From Antarcticimicrobium luteum (GTDB taxonomy: Bacteria > Pseudomonadota > Alphaproteobacteria > Rhodobacterales > Rhodobacteraceae): a DNA stretch of 64,000 nt. Positions 9,992-18,387 of this stretch are shown piece after piece; position 1 is the stretch's first letter; the number at the start of each line of letters is the position of its first letter. The stretch spans positions 124,001-188,000 of the forward strand of contig NZ_SMUV01000071.1 of the NCBI RefSeq assembly GCF_004358185.1, given 5' to 3'. The notes below the pieces were generated by a model. That model saw only the letters and a program-made list of their open reading frames with translations, did no database searches and was not told the origin of the DNA. The translations under genes were made by a program, and so were the position numbers.

Positions 9992-10919
9992 TCTCGACGC
10001 GCTGCGGGCGGCCGTTGCGGCGCATGGGCGGGTGGCCCGGGTTGTCATCGCGGAAATACGCGGCTCGTCGCCGCGCGATGTCGGGGCGGCAATGCTGGTC
10101 TGGGGGACCGGGCAGTCGGGCACCATCGGCGGCGGGGCTTTGGAACATGCCGCGGCGCAGACGGCGCGGGGGCAGACGGAGCGGACCCGGGTCAGCCGCC
10201 ATGCGCTGGGGCCCGAGCTCGGCCAGTGCTGCGGCGGGGCCGTCACCCTGGTGAGCGAGATTTACGACGCCGCGGCGCTGGCGGTGCTGGAGGGCGAGGT
10301 GATCGCCCGGCCGGTTTCAGCGGCGGCGCAGATGCCTTTGTCGGTGCGGCGGCTGCTGGACCGGGCCCGGGCGCAAGGCCTGCGGCCCGAACCGGCGCTG
10401 ATCGACGGCTGGATGGTGGAGCCGGTGGCGCGGCCTGCGCGGCAGCTCTGGATCTGGGGTGCAGGCCATGTGGGGCGGGCGATGGTCGATGTTCTCTCGC
10501 CGCTGCCCGATCTGGCGATCGCCTGGGTCGATTGCGGGCCGGAGCGGTTTCCCGAGAACGTGCCGGAGGGGGTGACAGTCCTGCCCGCCGCCAATCCGGT
10601 CGATCTGGTGCGCCATGCGCCCATCGAGGCCGAGCATCTGATCGTGACCTATTCGCATGCGCTGGATCTGGAACTGTGCCACCGGCTGCTTTCCCATGGG
10701 TTCGGCTTTGCCGGGCTGATCGGATCGGCTACCAAATGGGCCCGGTTCCGGTCGCGGCTGCGCGCGCTGGGGCATGCGCCTGAAGCCATCGCGCGGATCG
10801 CCTGCCCGATCGGCGATCCTGGTCTGGGCAAACATCCGCAGCAGATCGCCATCGGCGTGGCGGCGCAGCTTTTGCGCCCCGCGACCGCCACGGCAGAGAA
10901 AAAGGAGCGACGCGCGTGA
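9981..10919 (+). CDS. xdhC: Xanthine dehydrogenase accessory protein XdhC
   Basis: 312 aa. In the XdhC family this protein binds the molybdenum cofactor, helps its sulfuration and inserts it into XdhB. The N-terminal motif RGSSPRDVGAAM lies at about residues 26-37, and a Rossmann-type WIWGAGHVGRAM lies at about residues 157-168. The start ATG lies inside the end of xdhB. The stop overlaps the GTG start of the following ABC transporter ATPase by 4 bp, which ties the enzyme and transporter genes into one transcript. Confidence 0.93.
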   Translation: MSFDLDALRAAVAAHGRVARVVIAEIRGSSPRDVGAAMLVWGTGQSGTIGGGALEHAAAQTARGQTERTRVSRHALGPELGQCCGGAVTLVSEIYDAAALAVLEGEVIARPVSAAAQMPLSVRRLLDRARAQGLRPEPALIDGWMVEPVARPARQLWIWGAGHVGRAMVDVLSPLPDLAIAWVDCGPERFPENVPEGVTVLPAANPVDLVRHAPIEAEHLIVTYSHALDLELCHRLLSHGFGFAGLIGSATKWARFRSRLRALGHAPEAIARIACPIGDPGLGKHPQQIAIGVAAQLLRPATATAEKKERRA

Positions 10920-12433
10920 GCCAAGTATTGCTGAGCCTGAGCGGGCTGACCAAGGCCTATCCCGGCGTTGTGGCCAACGACGACATCTCGTTCAGGATCG
11001 GCGCCGGCGAGGTGCATGCGCTGCTGGGCGAGAACGGCGCCGGGAAATCGACGCTGGTCAAGATGATCTATGGTCTGGTCAAGCCCGACAGCGGCGCAAT
11101 GGAGCTGCGCGGGCGGCCCTATGCGCCGGGTGAGCCGCGCGCGGCCCGGGCCGACGGGATCGCAATGGTGTTCCAGCATTTCTCGCTGTTCGACGCGCTG
11201 AACGTGGCCGAGAATATCGCGCTGGGGATGGAGAACCCGCCGCCGATGAGGGATCTGGCCGCCCGCATCCGCGAGGTGTCGGAGACCTACGGCCTTCCGC
11301 TCGATCCGTTCCGCACGGTGGGGGATCTGTCGGCGGGCGAACGTCAGCGGGTCGAGATCATCCGCTGTCTGTTGCAGGATCCCAAGCTGCTGATCATGGA
11401 CGAGCCCACCAGCGTGCTGACGCCGCAGGAGGTGGACATCCTGTTTGAGACCCTGCGCAAGCTGCGCGGTGAGGGCACCTCGATCCTCTATATCTCGCAC
11501 AAGCTGGAGGAGATCCGCGCGCTCTGCGACACCGCGACGATCCTGCGGCTGGGCAAGGTGGTGGGCACCTGCATCCCGCGCGAAACCACGGCGCGGGACA
11601 TGGCCGAGATGATGGTGGGCAGCGCGCTGAAGACGCCGGAGCGGTCCGGGCGCGCGCTGGGCGAGGTCGCGCTGGACATTTCCGGGTTGTCGGTGCCCTC
11701 GCCCTCGGCCTTTGGTACGGCGCTGAAGAATGTGCATCTGACCGTGCAACAGGGCGAGATCGTCGGCATCGGAGGGGTCGCGGGCAACGGGCAGGAGGAG
11801 CTGTTGGGCGTGCTCTCGGGCGAGATCCTGACCGAGGCGGGCGCGGTCAAGCTGATGGACCGGCCGATCGGGCGGTTGGGGCCGACGGCGCGGCGCGCGC
11901 TGGGTCTGCTGACCGCCCCGGAGGAACGGCTGGGCCATGCCGCCGCCCCGGACATGAGCCTGACCGAGAACGCGCTGCTGACCGGGGCGGTGCGCGAAAA
12001 GCTGGTGCACAACGGGTTTCTCAGATGGGGGGCGACGCGGGCCTTTGCCGAGCGGATCATCGCGGACTTCGACGTGCGCACGCCGGGGCCGGACACCGCC
12101 GCGCGGGCGCTGTCGGGCGGCAACCTGCAGAAGTTCGTGATCGGGCGCGAGGTGTTGCAGAACCCGCAGGTGCTGGTGGTCAACCAGCCGACCTGGGGGG
12201 TGGATGCGGCCGCCGCGGCGGCGATCCGGCAGGCGCTGCTGGATCTCGCCGCGGGCGGGGCGGCGGTGGTCTGCATCAGCCAGGACCTGGACGAGCTGAT
12301 GGAAATCGCCGACCGTTTCGCGGCCCTGAACGAAGGGCGGCTGAGTACGCCGCGGCCCACCGCCGGGCTGACGGTGGAGGAGATCGGGCTGATGATGGGC
12401 GGGGCGCATGGCATGGAGGTCGCGCATGTTTAG
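10916..12433 (+). CDS. BMP/PnrA-type ABC transporter, duplicated ATP-binding subunit
   Basis: 505 aa with two ATPase domains in tandem, as in sugar and nucleoside importers of the RbsA/YufO type. Domain 1 has Walker A GENGAGKST (about residues 38-46), signature LSAGERQRVEI (about 138) and Walker B LLIMDEPTS. Domain 2 has a degenerate P-loop (GVAGNGQEE) but keeps the signature LSGGNLQKFVIG (about 398). The GTG start overlaps the xdhC stop (GTGA). Being in the xdh operon, and with a BMP-type binding protein at the end, the likely cargo is a purine base or nucleoside; this is inferred from context. Confidence 0.92.
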   Translation: MSQVLLSLSGLTKAYPGVVANDDISFRIGAGEVHALLGENGAGKSTLVKMIYGLVKPDSGAMELRGRPYAPGEPRAARADGIAMVFQHFSLFDALNVAENIALGMENPPPMRDLAARIREVSETYGLPLDPFRTVGDLSAGERQRVEIIRCLLQDPKLLIMDEPTSVLTPQEVDILFETLRKLRGEGTSILYISHKLEEIRALCDTATILRLGKVVGTCIPRETTARDMAEMMVGSALKTPERSGRALGEVALDISGLSVPSPSAFGTALKNVHLTVQQGEIVGIGGVAGNGQEELLGVLSGEILTEAGAVKLMDRPIGRLGPTARRALGLLTAPEERLGHAAAPDMSLTENALLTGAVREKLVHNGFLRWGATRAFAERIIADFDVRTPGPDTAARALSGGNLQKFVIGREVLQNPQVLVVNQPTWGVDAAAAAAIRQALLDLAAGGAAVVCISQDLDELMEIADRFAALNEGRLSTPRPTAGLTVEEIGLMMGGAHGMEVAHV

Positions 12434-12499
12434 GCGGCAGGGCCGGCGTTTGCCTCCGGCGGGAGCAATTGAACAAAGACAAAGCACGGGGGGCCGCGC

Positions 12500-13582
12500 A
12501 TGATCCGGCTGGAGAAAAGGCCGCAGCCGTCGCAGCGCTGGTCGATGGCGACGCCGCTGGTGGCGGTGCTGGCGACGATGCTGTTCGGGGGGCTGTTGTT
12601 CGGGGTGCTGGGCACCAACCCGCTGCTGGCGATCGAGACGATTTTCTGGGAGCCGCTGTTTGGCGAGTTTTCCTTTTATTATCGCCCGCAACTGCTGGTG
12701 AAAGGGGCGCCGCTGGTGCTGATCGCGATCGGGCTGAGCCTGGGGTTCCGTGCCGGGATCTGGAACATCGGGGCCGAGGGCCAATATATCATCGGCGCGC
12801 TGACCGGCGCGGCGGTGGGCCTGGCCTTTTACCCGGTCGAGGCCTGGTACATCTTTCCGCTGATGGTGATCGCCGGGGCCCTGGGCGGCTGGGCCTGGGC
12901 GATGATCCCGGCCTTTCTCAAGGTCCGCTTCGGCACCAACGAGATCCTGGTCTCGCTGATGCTGGTCTATGTGGCCGAGCAGTTCCTGGCGTCGATGTCG
13001 CTGGGGCTGCTGAAGAACCCCGAGGGCTTCGGCTTTCCTGGCAGCCGCAACCTTCAGCAATACGAGAGCGCGCATAATGCCGACCTGATCGCCAATTCCG
13101 GCATGCACTGGGGCGTGGTGGCGGCGCTGATCGCGGTGATCTTTGCCTATGTGCTGCTGAACCGGCACATGCTGGGGTTCCAGATCCGGCTGACCGGCGA
13201 GGCGCCGCGGGCGGCCCGGTTCGCAGGCGTGCGCCCGGCGCGGCTGATCCTGTTGTGCCTGGGCATCTCGGGCGCGCTGGCCGGGCTGGCGGGGTTGTTC
13301 GAGGTGTCGGGGCCGGCGGGTCAGGTGAGCATCGATTTCAACGTCGGCTACGGCTTCACCGCGATCATCGTGGCGTTCCTGGGCCGGCTGCACCCGGTGG
13401 GCATCCTGCTGGCCGGCGGGCTGATGGCGTTGACCTATATCGGCGGCGAGATCGCGCAGGGGCAGCTGGGGCTGCCGGCGGCGGCGATCCAGGTGTTTCA
13501 GGGGATGCTGCTGTTCTTCCTGCTGGCACTGGACCTGTTGACCAATTACCGCGTCGCCTGGCGCAAACCGGAGGTGGCGTGA
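12500..13582 (+). CDS. BMP/PnrA-type ABC transporter permease 1
   Basis: 360 aa inner-membrane permease of the BPD_transp_2 type. Hydrophobic segments run through the protein, and the family stretch GLSLGFRAGIWNIGAEGQYI (about residues 75-94) is clear. It follows the ATPase after a 66-bp gap and ends 1 bp before the next permease start. It pairs with that protein to form the channel. The likely substrate is a purine base or nucleoside, by context only. Confidence 0.9.
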   Translation: MIRLEKRPQPSQRWSMATPLVAVLATMLFGGLLFGVLGTNPLLAIETIFWEPLFGEFSFYYRPQLLVKGAPLVLIAIGLSLGFRAGIWNIGAEGQYIIGALTGAAVGLAFYPVEAWYIFPLMVIAGALGGWAWAMIPAFLKVRFGTNEILVSLMLVYVAEQFLASMSLGLLKNPEGFGFPGSRNLQQYESAHNADLIANSGMHWGVVAALIAVIFAYVLLNRHMLGFQIRLTGEAPRAARFAGVRPARLILLCLGISGALAGLAGLFEVSGPAGQVSIDFNVGYGFTAIIVAFLGRLHPVGILLAGGLMALTYIGGEIAQGQLGLPAAAIQVFQGMLLFFLLALDLLTNYRVAWRKPEVA

Positions 13583-13583
13583 C

Positions 13584-14504
13584 ATGGACCTGAGCGCAAT
13601 CAATCCCGTCCTTCTGATCGCGTCGCTGATGGTGGCGGCGACGCCGCTGCTGCTGGCGGCGATCGGCGAGCTGGTGGTGGAGAAGGCGGGCGTGCTGAAC
13701 CTCGGGGTCGAGGGGATGATGATCACCGGCGCGATCAGCGGCTTTGCCATCTCCGTCGAGACCGGATCGCCCTGGCTGGGCTTTCTCGCGGCGGCGGTGG
13801 GGGGGGCGGTTCTGTCGCTGCTGTTCGTCGTGCTCACCCAGCTGGCGCTGGCCAACCAGGTGGCGAGCGGTCTGTCGCTGACCCTGTTCGGGCTTGGGCT
13901 GAGCTCGCTCATGGGCCAAAGCTATGTCGGGATCAAACCGCCGCAGATGGCCGATGTGCATATCCCGGTGCTGAGTGATCTGCCGGTGCTGGGTCCGATC
14001 CTGTTCAGCCATGACCCGATGCTCTACCTCGGCGTGGGCATCATCGCGGCGGTCTGGGCGTTGTTGAAATTCACCCGCGTCGGCCTGATCCTGCGGGCGG
14101 TGGGGGAAAACCACGATGCCGCCCATGCGCTGGGCTACAAGGTGGTGCGCATCCGGGTGCTGGCGATCCTGTTCGGCGGCGCCTGCGCGGGCCTTGGCGG
14201 CGCCTATATCAGCCTGATCCGGGTGCCGCAGTGGACCGAGGGCATGACCGCGGGCGTCGGCTGGATCGCGCTGGCGCTGGTGGTCTTTGCCAGCTGGAAG
14301 CCCTGGCGGGTGCTGCTGGGCGCCTATCTTTTCGGCGGCGTCACCGTCGTGCAGCTCAATCTGCAGGCGGCCGGCGTTGCCATTCCGGTCGAGTATCTGG
14401 CAATGTCGCCCTATTTGGTGACGATCCTCGTGCTCGTGATCCTGTCGGCCGACAAGAGCAGCGCGCCTGCCTCTTTGGGCCGAATTTTCCATGCCTCGCA
14501 TTAG
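13584..14504 (+). CDS. BMP/PnrA-type ABC transporter permease 2
   Basis: 306 aa, almost entirely hydrophobic, from the same permease family as its upstream neighbour. The conserved LVVEKAGVLNLGVEGMMITG stretch is near residue 30. A GGAGGTGG ribosome-binding site lies inside the end of the first permease, 10-12 nt before this ATG. Together with the duplicated ATPase and the binding protein downstream it completes a nucleoside-type importer. Confidence 0.9.
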   Translation: MDLSAINPVLLIASLMVAATPLLLAAIGELVVEKAGVLNLGVEGMMITGAISGFAISVETGSPWLGFLAAAVGGAVLSLLFVVLTQLALANQVASGLSLTLFGLGLSSLMGQSYVGIKPPQMADVHIPVLSDLPVLGPILFSHDPMLYLGVGIIAAVWALLKFTRVGLILRAVGENHDAAHALGYKVVRIRVLAILFGGACAGLGGAYISLIRVPQWTEGMTAGVGWIALALVVFASWKPWRVLLGAYLFGGVTVVQLNLQAAGVAIPVEYLAMSPYLVTILVLVILSADKSSAPASLGRIFHASH

Positions 14505-14535
14505 GGGCAAATGACATCCAACAGGGGGACCCTGA

Positions 14536-15609
14536 ATGAAACTGACATCTCTTCTCGCCAGTGCCGCAATGGTGCTGGGCCTAGCCACCGGAGCGGTGGC
14601 GCAGGACAAAACCAAGGTCGGCTTTGTCTATGTCGGGCCGGTCGGCGACGGCGGCTGGACCTATGAGCACAACCAGGGCCGTCTGGCGGTCGAGGCGGAG
14701 TTCGGCGACAAGGTGGAAACCGTCTATGTGGAAAACGTGGCCGAGGGCCCGGATTCCGAGCGTGTGATGACGCAGATGGCGCTGAACGGCGCCGATCTGA
14801 TCTTTACCACCTCGTTCGGCTATATGGACCCGACGATCAACGTGGCCAAGAAATTCCCCAACGTGAAATTCGAGCACGCCACGGGCTACAAGACCGCGCC
14901 GAACGTCTCGGTCTATTCCGCCCGCTTCTATGAAGGCCGTGCGGTGCAGGGCACCATCGCAGGCATGATGACCAAGTCGAACGTGATCGGCTACATCGGC
15001 TCCTACCCGATCCCGGAAGTGATCCGCGGCATCAACTCGGCCTATATCCACGCCAAGAAGGTGAACCCGGACGTGCAGTTCAAGATCGTCTGGGCCTTTA
15101 CCTGGTTCGATCCGGCGAAAGAGGCGGATGCGGCCAAGGTACTGATCGAACAGGGCGCCGACGTGATCCTGCAGCACACCGACTCGACCGCGCCGCAGGC
15201 GGCCGCCAAGAACGCCGGCAATGTGATCACCTTCGGCCAGGCCTCGGACATGGGTGAATACGCGCCGATGCCGCGCGTCAGCTCGATCATCGACAACTGG
15301 GCGCCCTATTACATCGAACGCACCCGCGCGGTGATGGACGGCACCTGGGAAACCAGCAATCGCTGGGACGGCATCGGCAAGGGCATGGTGAAGATCGGCG
15401 AGATCTCCTCGGCCGTGCCGGAGGACGTGAAGGCCAAGGCGCTGGAAGTGAAAGAGGCGATCGCCTCGGGCGCCTACCACCCGTTCACCGGCCCGCTGAA
15501 CAAGCAGGACGGCAGCGCCTGGCTGGCCGAGGGCGATGTTGCCGATGACGGCACCCTGGCCGGCATGAACTTCTTCGTTGAAGGCATCGACGGCGAAATC
15601 CCGCAATAA
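14536..15609 (+). CDS. BMP-family periplasmic substrate-binding protein
   Basis: 357 aa. Captures substrate for the transporter encoded just upstream. The N-terminal signal peptide (MKLTSLLASAAMVLGLATG) ends near AVAQ with no lipobox Cys, so the protein is probably free in the periplasm. The mature part begins KTKVGFVYVGPVGDGGWTY, typical of the BMP/PnrA family, whose characterised members bind purine nucleosides. Last gene of the xdh/transporter operon; a strong terminator follows within 30 bp. Confidence 0.92.
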   Translation: MKLTSLLASAAMVLGLATGAVAQDKTKVGFVYVGPVGDGGWTYEHNQGRLAVEAEFGDKVETVYVENVAEGPDSERVMTQMALNGADLIFTTSFGYMDPTINVAKKFPNVKFEHATGYKTAPNVSVYSARFYEGRAVQGTIAGMMTKSNVIGYIGSYPIPEVIRGINSAYIHAKKVNPDVQFKIVWAFTWFDPAKEADAAKVLIEQGADVILQHTDSTAPQAAAKNAGNVITFGQASDMGEYAPMPRVSSIIDNWAPYYIERTRAVMDGTWETSNRWDGIGKGMVKIGEISSAVPEDVKAKALEVKEAIASGAYHPFTGPLNKQDGSAWLAEGDVADDGTLAGMNFFVEGIDGEIPQ

Positions 15610-15633
15610 GCGGTTTCCGCGTGAAAAGACTGG

Positions 15634-15662
15634 AAGGCCCCGCCATGCGCGGGGCCTTTTTC
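15634..15662 (+). terminator. Rho-independent terminator of the xdh/BMP operon
   Basis: AAGGCCCCGC and GCGGGGCCTT form a perfect 10-bp stem with a 5-nt loop, running straight into a T-run and then TCG. It starts 24 bp after the stop of the binding-protein gene. Confidence 0.92.
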
Positions 15663-15686
15663 GTCTGGGGAGAGCGGCAGCCCCTG

Positions 15687-15714
15687 CCCTCATCCCTCAT
15701 CCCTCATCCCTCAT
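15687..15714. repeat. Four perfect tandem copies of a 7-bp unit (CCCTCAT)
   Basis: Units at 15687-15693, 15694-15700, 15701-15707 and 15708-15714 are identical. They lie in the 150-bp gap between the transporter operon and the aldo/keto reductase gene, 44-71 bp before its ATG. Copy number could vary by slippage. Confidence 0.9.
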
Positions 15715-15757
15715 TGAAGCCCTTTCGGTCGGGCGCGGGCCGTGGCAATGTCGCGCC

Positions 15758-16696
15758 ATGACACCGACCCTGACCACACCCGACGGCAGCCCGGCGGGCC
15801 GCTTTGCCTTTGGCACCATGCAATTCGGCGGGCGCGCCGATGCCGGTGCCAGCCGGGCTATGTTCGAGGCCTGCCGCGCCGACGGCCTTGCCCATTTCGA
15901 CACCGCGCATGTCTATACCGACGGCGCCTCCGAGACCCTGCTGGGCGGCATGATCGCGGGCGAGCGCGAGCGGCTGCTGATCGCCACCAAGGCCGGCTAT
16001 ACCGGCGGCGCGGGGGCGGAGAATATCCGCGCGCAGTTCGACATCTCGCGCCGGCGGCTGGGGCTGGACACGGTCGATCTGCTCTATCTGCACCGGTTCG
16101 ATCCGGACACCGACCTGCGCGAAACGATGGAATGTTTCGCCGGGCTGAAACAGGCCGGGCTGATCCGGTATGTCGGCCTGTCGAATTTCGCCGCCTGGCA
16201 GGTGATGAAGGCGGCCTGGATCGGGGCGGAGTTCGGCCTGGGCATCGATGTCCTGCAGCCGATGTACAACCTGGTGAAACGCCAGGCCGAGGTCGAGATC
16301 CTGCCGATGTGCGCCGACCAGGGTATCGTCGCGGCCACCTATTCGCCGCTGGGCGGTGGGCTCTTGACCGGGAAATACACCGGCGGCGGCGGCGGGCGGC
16401 TGCGCGAGGACGACCGCTATGCGGCGCGCTACAGGCTGGACTGGATGCACGAGGCGGCAGAGCGGCTGGCCGCGCTGGCCGACGAACGCGGCACCGATCC
16501 CGCGACGCTGGCGGTGGCCTGGGTGGCGGCACAAACGACCCGCCCGGTGCCGATCATCTCGGCCCGCTCGGAGGCGCAGCTGCGCCCGTCGCTGGCGGCG
16601 CTGGCGTTCGAGATGGATGACACGCTATATGCAGAGCTCAGCGCACTGTCCCCTGCCCCGCCGCCGGCCACCGACCGGATCGAGGAACAGGGCTGA
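15758..16696 (+). CDS. Aldo/keto reductase family oxidoreductase
   Basis: 312 aa (alpha/beta)8-barrel NAD(P)H-dependent carbonyl reductase. The catalytic tetrad can be traced: Asp and Tyr in FDTAHVYTDGASETLLG (about residues 45-61), Lys in IATKAGY and His in YLHRFDP. The start at the ATG 15758-15760 gives MTPTLTTPDGSPAGRFAFGT, which leads directly into the first barrel strand. The longer open frame upstream contains the tandem repeat and is unlikely to be translated. The substrate cannot be inferred. Confidence 0.88.
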   Translation: MTPTLTTPDGSPAGRFAFGTMQFGGRADAGASRAMFEACRADGLAHFDTAHVYTDGASETLLGGMIAGERERLLIATKAGYTGGAGAENIRAQFDISRRRLGLDTVDLLYLHRFDPDTDLRETMECFAGLKQAGLIRYVGLSNFAAWQVMKAAWIGAEFGLGIDVLQPMYNLVKRQAEVEILPMCADQGIVAATYSPLGGGLLTGKYTGGGGGRLREDDRYAARYRLDWMHEAAERLAALADERGTDPATLAVAWVAAQTTRPVPIISARSEAQLRPSLAALAFEMDDTLYAELSALSPAPPPATDRIEEQG

Positions 16697-16749
16697 ACCC
16701 GCGCCATTGACCGGGGCGCCCCGCCGCCCGCCGCAAGAGGATGCCGCCG

Positions 16750-17412
16750 ATGACCGATGATGCCCGGAAGACCGAGATTGCCTCTCACGCGGTGCCCGGC
16801 GAGGGCGACAAGCTGATCGCGCCCTCGGCCGAGCGCAATCTGGCGCCGATCTGCGACCTGCTGGCCCATGTGGCACCGACCAGCGGCAAGGCGCTGGAGA
16901 TCGCGAGCGGCACCGGGCAGCATGTGGCGGCCTTTGCCGCGCGGTTCCCCGATCTGCACTGGCAGCCCAGCGAACCCGATGCTGCGCGGCGCGCCAGCAT
17001 CGACGCCTATGCGGCCGAGAGCGGGTGCCCGAATATCGCCCCCGCGCTCGCTCTCGATGCCGCCCGCCCGGGCTGGGGGGCGGAGCTGTCCGGGCAGAAC
17101 CTGATCACCCTTTGCAACCTGCTGCACCTGATCCCGATGGAGCGCGTCGAAGTGCTGATCGCCGAGGCCGCGCGGGCGCTGGCGCCCGGCGGGCGGCTGG
17201 TGATCTATGGCCCCTTCATGCGCGCGGGCGAGCTGACCAGCGAGGGCGACGCGGCGTTCCACGCCAGCCTGACCGCGCAGGATCCGCGCATCGGCTACAA
17301 GGACGATTTCGACGTGATCGACCTGATGCAGGAGGCCGGGCTGGAACTGGCCGAGGTGGTCGAAATGCCGGCGAACAATCTGGCATTGATCGCGCAAAAG
17401 CCGGCTTTCTGA
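16750..17412 (+). CDS. DUF938 family protein, probable SAM-dependent methyltransferase
   Basis: 220 aa. A methyltransferase-type nucleotide-binding motif is seen in ALEIASGTGQHVAAFA (about residues 47-62), and WQPSEPD (about residues 73-79) is characteristic of DUF938. Two in-frame ATGs exist, at 16741 and 16750. AAGAGG at 16735-16740 abuts the first but is well spaced for the second, so 16750 is chosen. The methylated substrate is unknown for this family. Confidence 0.85.
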   Translation: MTDDARKTEIASHAVPGEGDKLIAPSAERNLAPICDLLAHVAPTSGKALEIASGTGQHVAAFAARFPDLHWQPSEPDAARRASIDAYAAESGCPNIAPALALDAARPGWGAELSGQNLITLCNLLHLIPMERVEVLIAEAARALAPGGRLVIYGPFMRAGELTSEGDAAFHASLTAQDPRIGYKDDFDVIDLMQEAGLELAEVVEMPANNLALIAQKPAF

Positions 17413-17481
17413 TCAAGATCAAGGTCTTTCCCCCGGACGCGTGATCAGTGGCCGCAAAACCGAACTGTGAAAGGCATCAAA

Positions 17482-17820
17482 ATGAGCTGGAAAGAAAAGC
17501 TGCCCAAGATCCGCGACGGTCTGCGCAACCTGGGCCGCGCCAATCCGGAGGCCACCCGCGGCTTCGGCGGGCTGAGCAAGGCGGTGAAGGAAGGCGGCGT
17601 CCTGGATTTCAAAACCAAGGAATTCGTGGCCCTCGGCATCGCCGTCGCGGTCCGCTGCGAAGACTGCATCGGACTGCATGTGGAGACGCTGATCAAGGCC
17701 GGCGCCAGCCGCGAAGAGGTGGCCGACGTGCTGGGCATGTGCATCCAGATGGGCGGCGGGCCGTCGATGATGTATGCCGCCAAGGCGCTGGACTGCTTTG
17801 ACGAGCTGAGCGCGGAGTGA
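17482..17820 (+). CDS. Carboxymuconolactone decarboxylase/AhpD-like protein
   Basis: 112 aa single-domain protein. The redox motif CEDCIGLHVE (about residues 55-64) carries the CXXC plus His arrangement of AhpD-type peroxidase partners, which distinguishes it from true decarboxylases. A GAAAGG ribosome-binding site (17469-17474) is 7 nt before the ATG at 17482. It may reduce a peroxide-related or organic substrate; this is a family inference. The next start (EF-hand protein) is 11 bp downstream. Confidence 0.85.
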   Translation: MSWKEKLPKIRDGLRNLGRANPEATRGFGGLSKAVKEGGVLDFKTKEFVALGIAVAVRCEDCIGLHVETLIKAGASREEVADVLGMCIQMGGGPSMMYAAKALDCFDELSAE

Positions 17821-17831
17821 CGGGGGGCGCC

Positions 17832-18323
17832 ATGAAAGCATCTCATATCATGCGTCGTCTGGTCCTGACCGCGACCGCGCTCGGGCTGATCTCCGGCGCG
17901 GCGCTGGCCGCCGGCAGCGACGCCACGCCTCCTGCGGCGGCGACGCCCGCCTTCGCGCCCCATTTCATCGAGAACTGGGATCTGGACGGCGACGGCAAGG
18001 TCACCCGCGCAGAGGCCCACGAACAGCGCGGCAATATCTTCTATATGTTCGACGCGGACGAGAACGGCGCGCTGGATGGCGAGGAATACGACCTCTTCGA
18101 CGAAACCCGCGCCGCCGATATGGCGAATGCCGGCATGAAGCAGGGCCAGGGCCGCAGAAATTCGCCCGCCGCGCTGCTGGCCCGCGAATACAATGATGCC
18201 GACGGCAACGGCGAGGTGTCGAAGGAAGAGTTCCTCGGCACCACCGACGCCTGGTTCGACCGGATGGACCGGACCGGCGACGGCGTGGTGACAATCGAGG
18301 ATTTCGGCCGCGGCATGAACTGA
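17832..18323 (+). CDS. Secreted EF-hand calcium-binding protein
   Basis: 163 aa. An N-terminal signal peptide (MKASHIMRRLVLTATALGL) ends at an ALAAG-type site, so export to the periplasm is predicted. Four EF-hand loops follow: DLDGDGKVTRAE, DADENGALDGEE, DADGNGEVSKEE and DRTGDGVVTIED. Each keeps Asp at loop positions 1 and 3 or an acceptable substitute, and an acidic residue at position 12. Probably a Ca2+ buffer or sensor. A terminator follows. Confidence 0.87.
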   Translation: MKASHIMRRLVLTATALGLISGAALAAGSDATPPAAATPAFAPHFIENWDLDGDGKVTRAEAHEQRGNIFYMFDADENGALDGEEYDLFDETRAADMANAGMKQGQGRRNSPAALLAREYNDADGNGEVSKEEFLGTTDAWFDRMDRTGDGVVTIEDFGRGMN

Positions 18324-18349
18324 GCATGCCGAACCGGATCGGATGTCAG

Positions 18350-18385
18350 CGCCGCCCGCCGGAATTCTCCAGCGGGCGGCGTTTT
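18350..18385 (+). terminator. Rho-independent terminator after the EF-hand gene
   Basis: CGCCGCCCGC (18350-18359) pairs perfectly with GCGGGCGGCG (18372-18381) and is followed by TTTT. The U-run is on the plus strand. The minus-strand dehydrogenase gene ends immediately beyond it, so it also separates convergent transcripts. Confidence 0.88.
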
Positions 18386-18387
18386 CG

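Noticed and set aside
15687-15714. Short tandem repeat as a possible CRISPR array
   Set aside because: The units are 7 bp with no spacers, and no cas genes are anywhere in the window.
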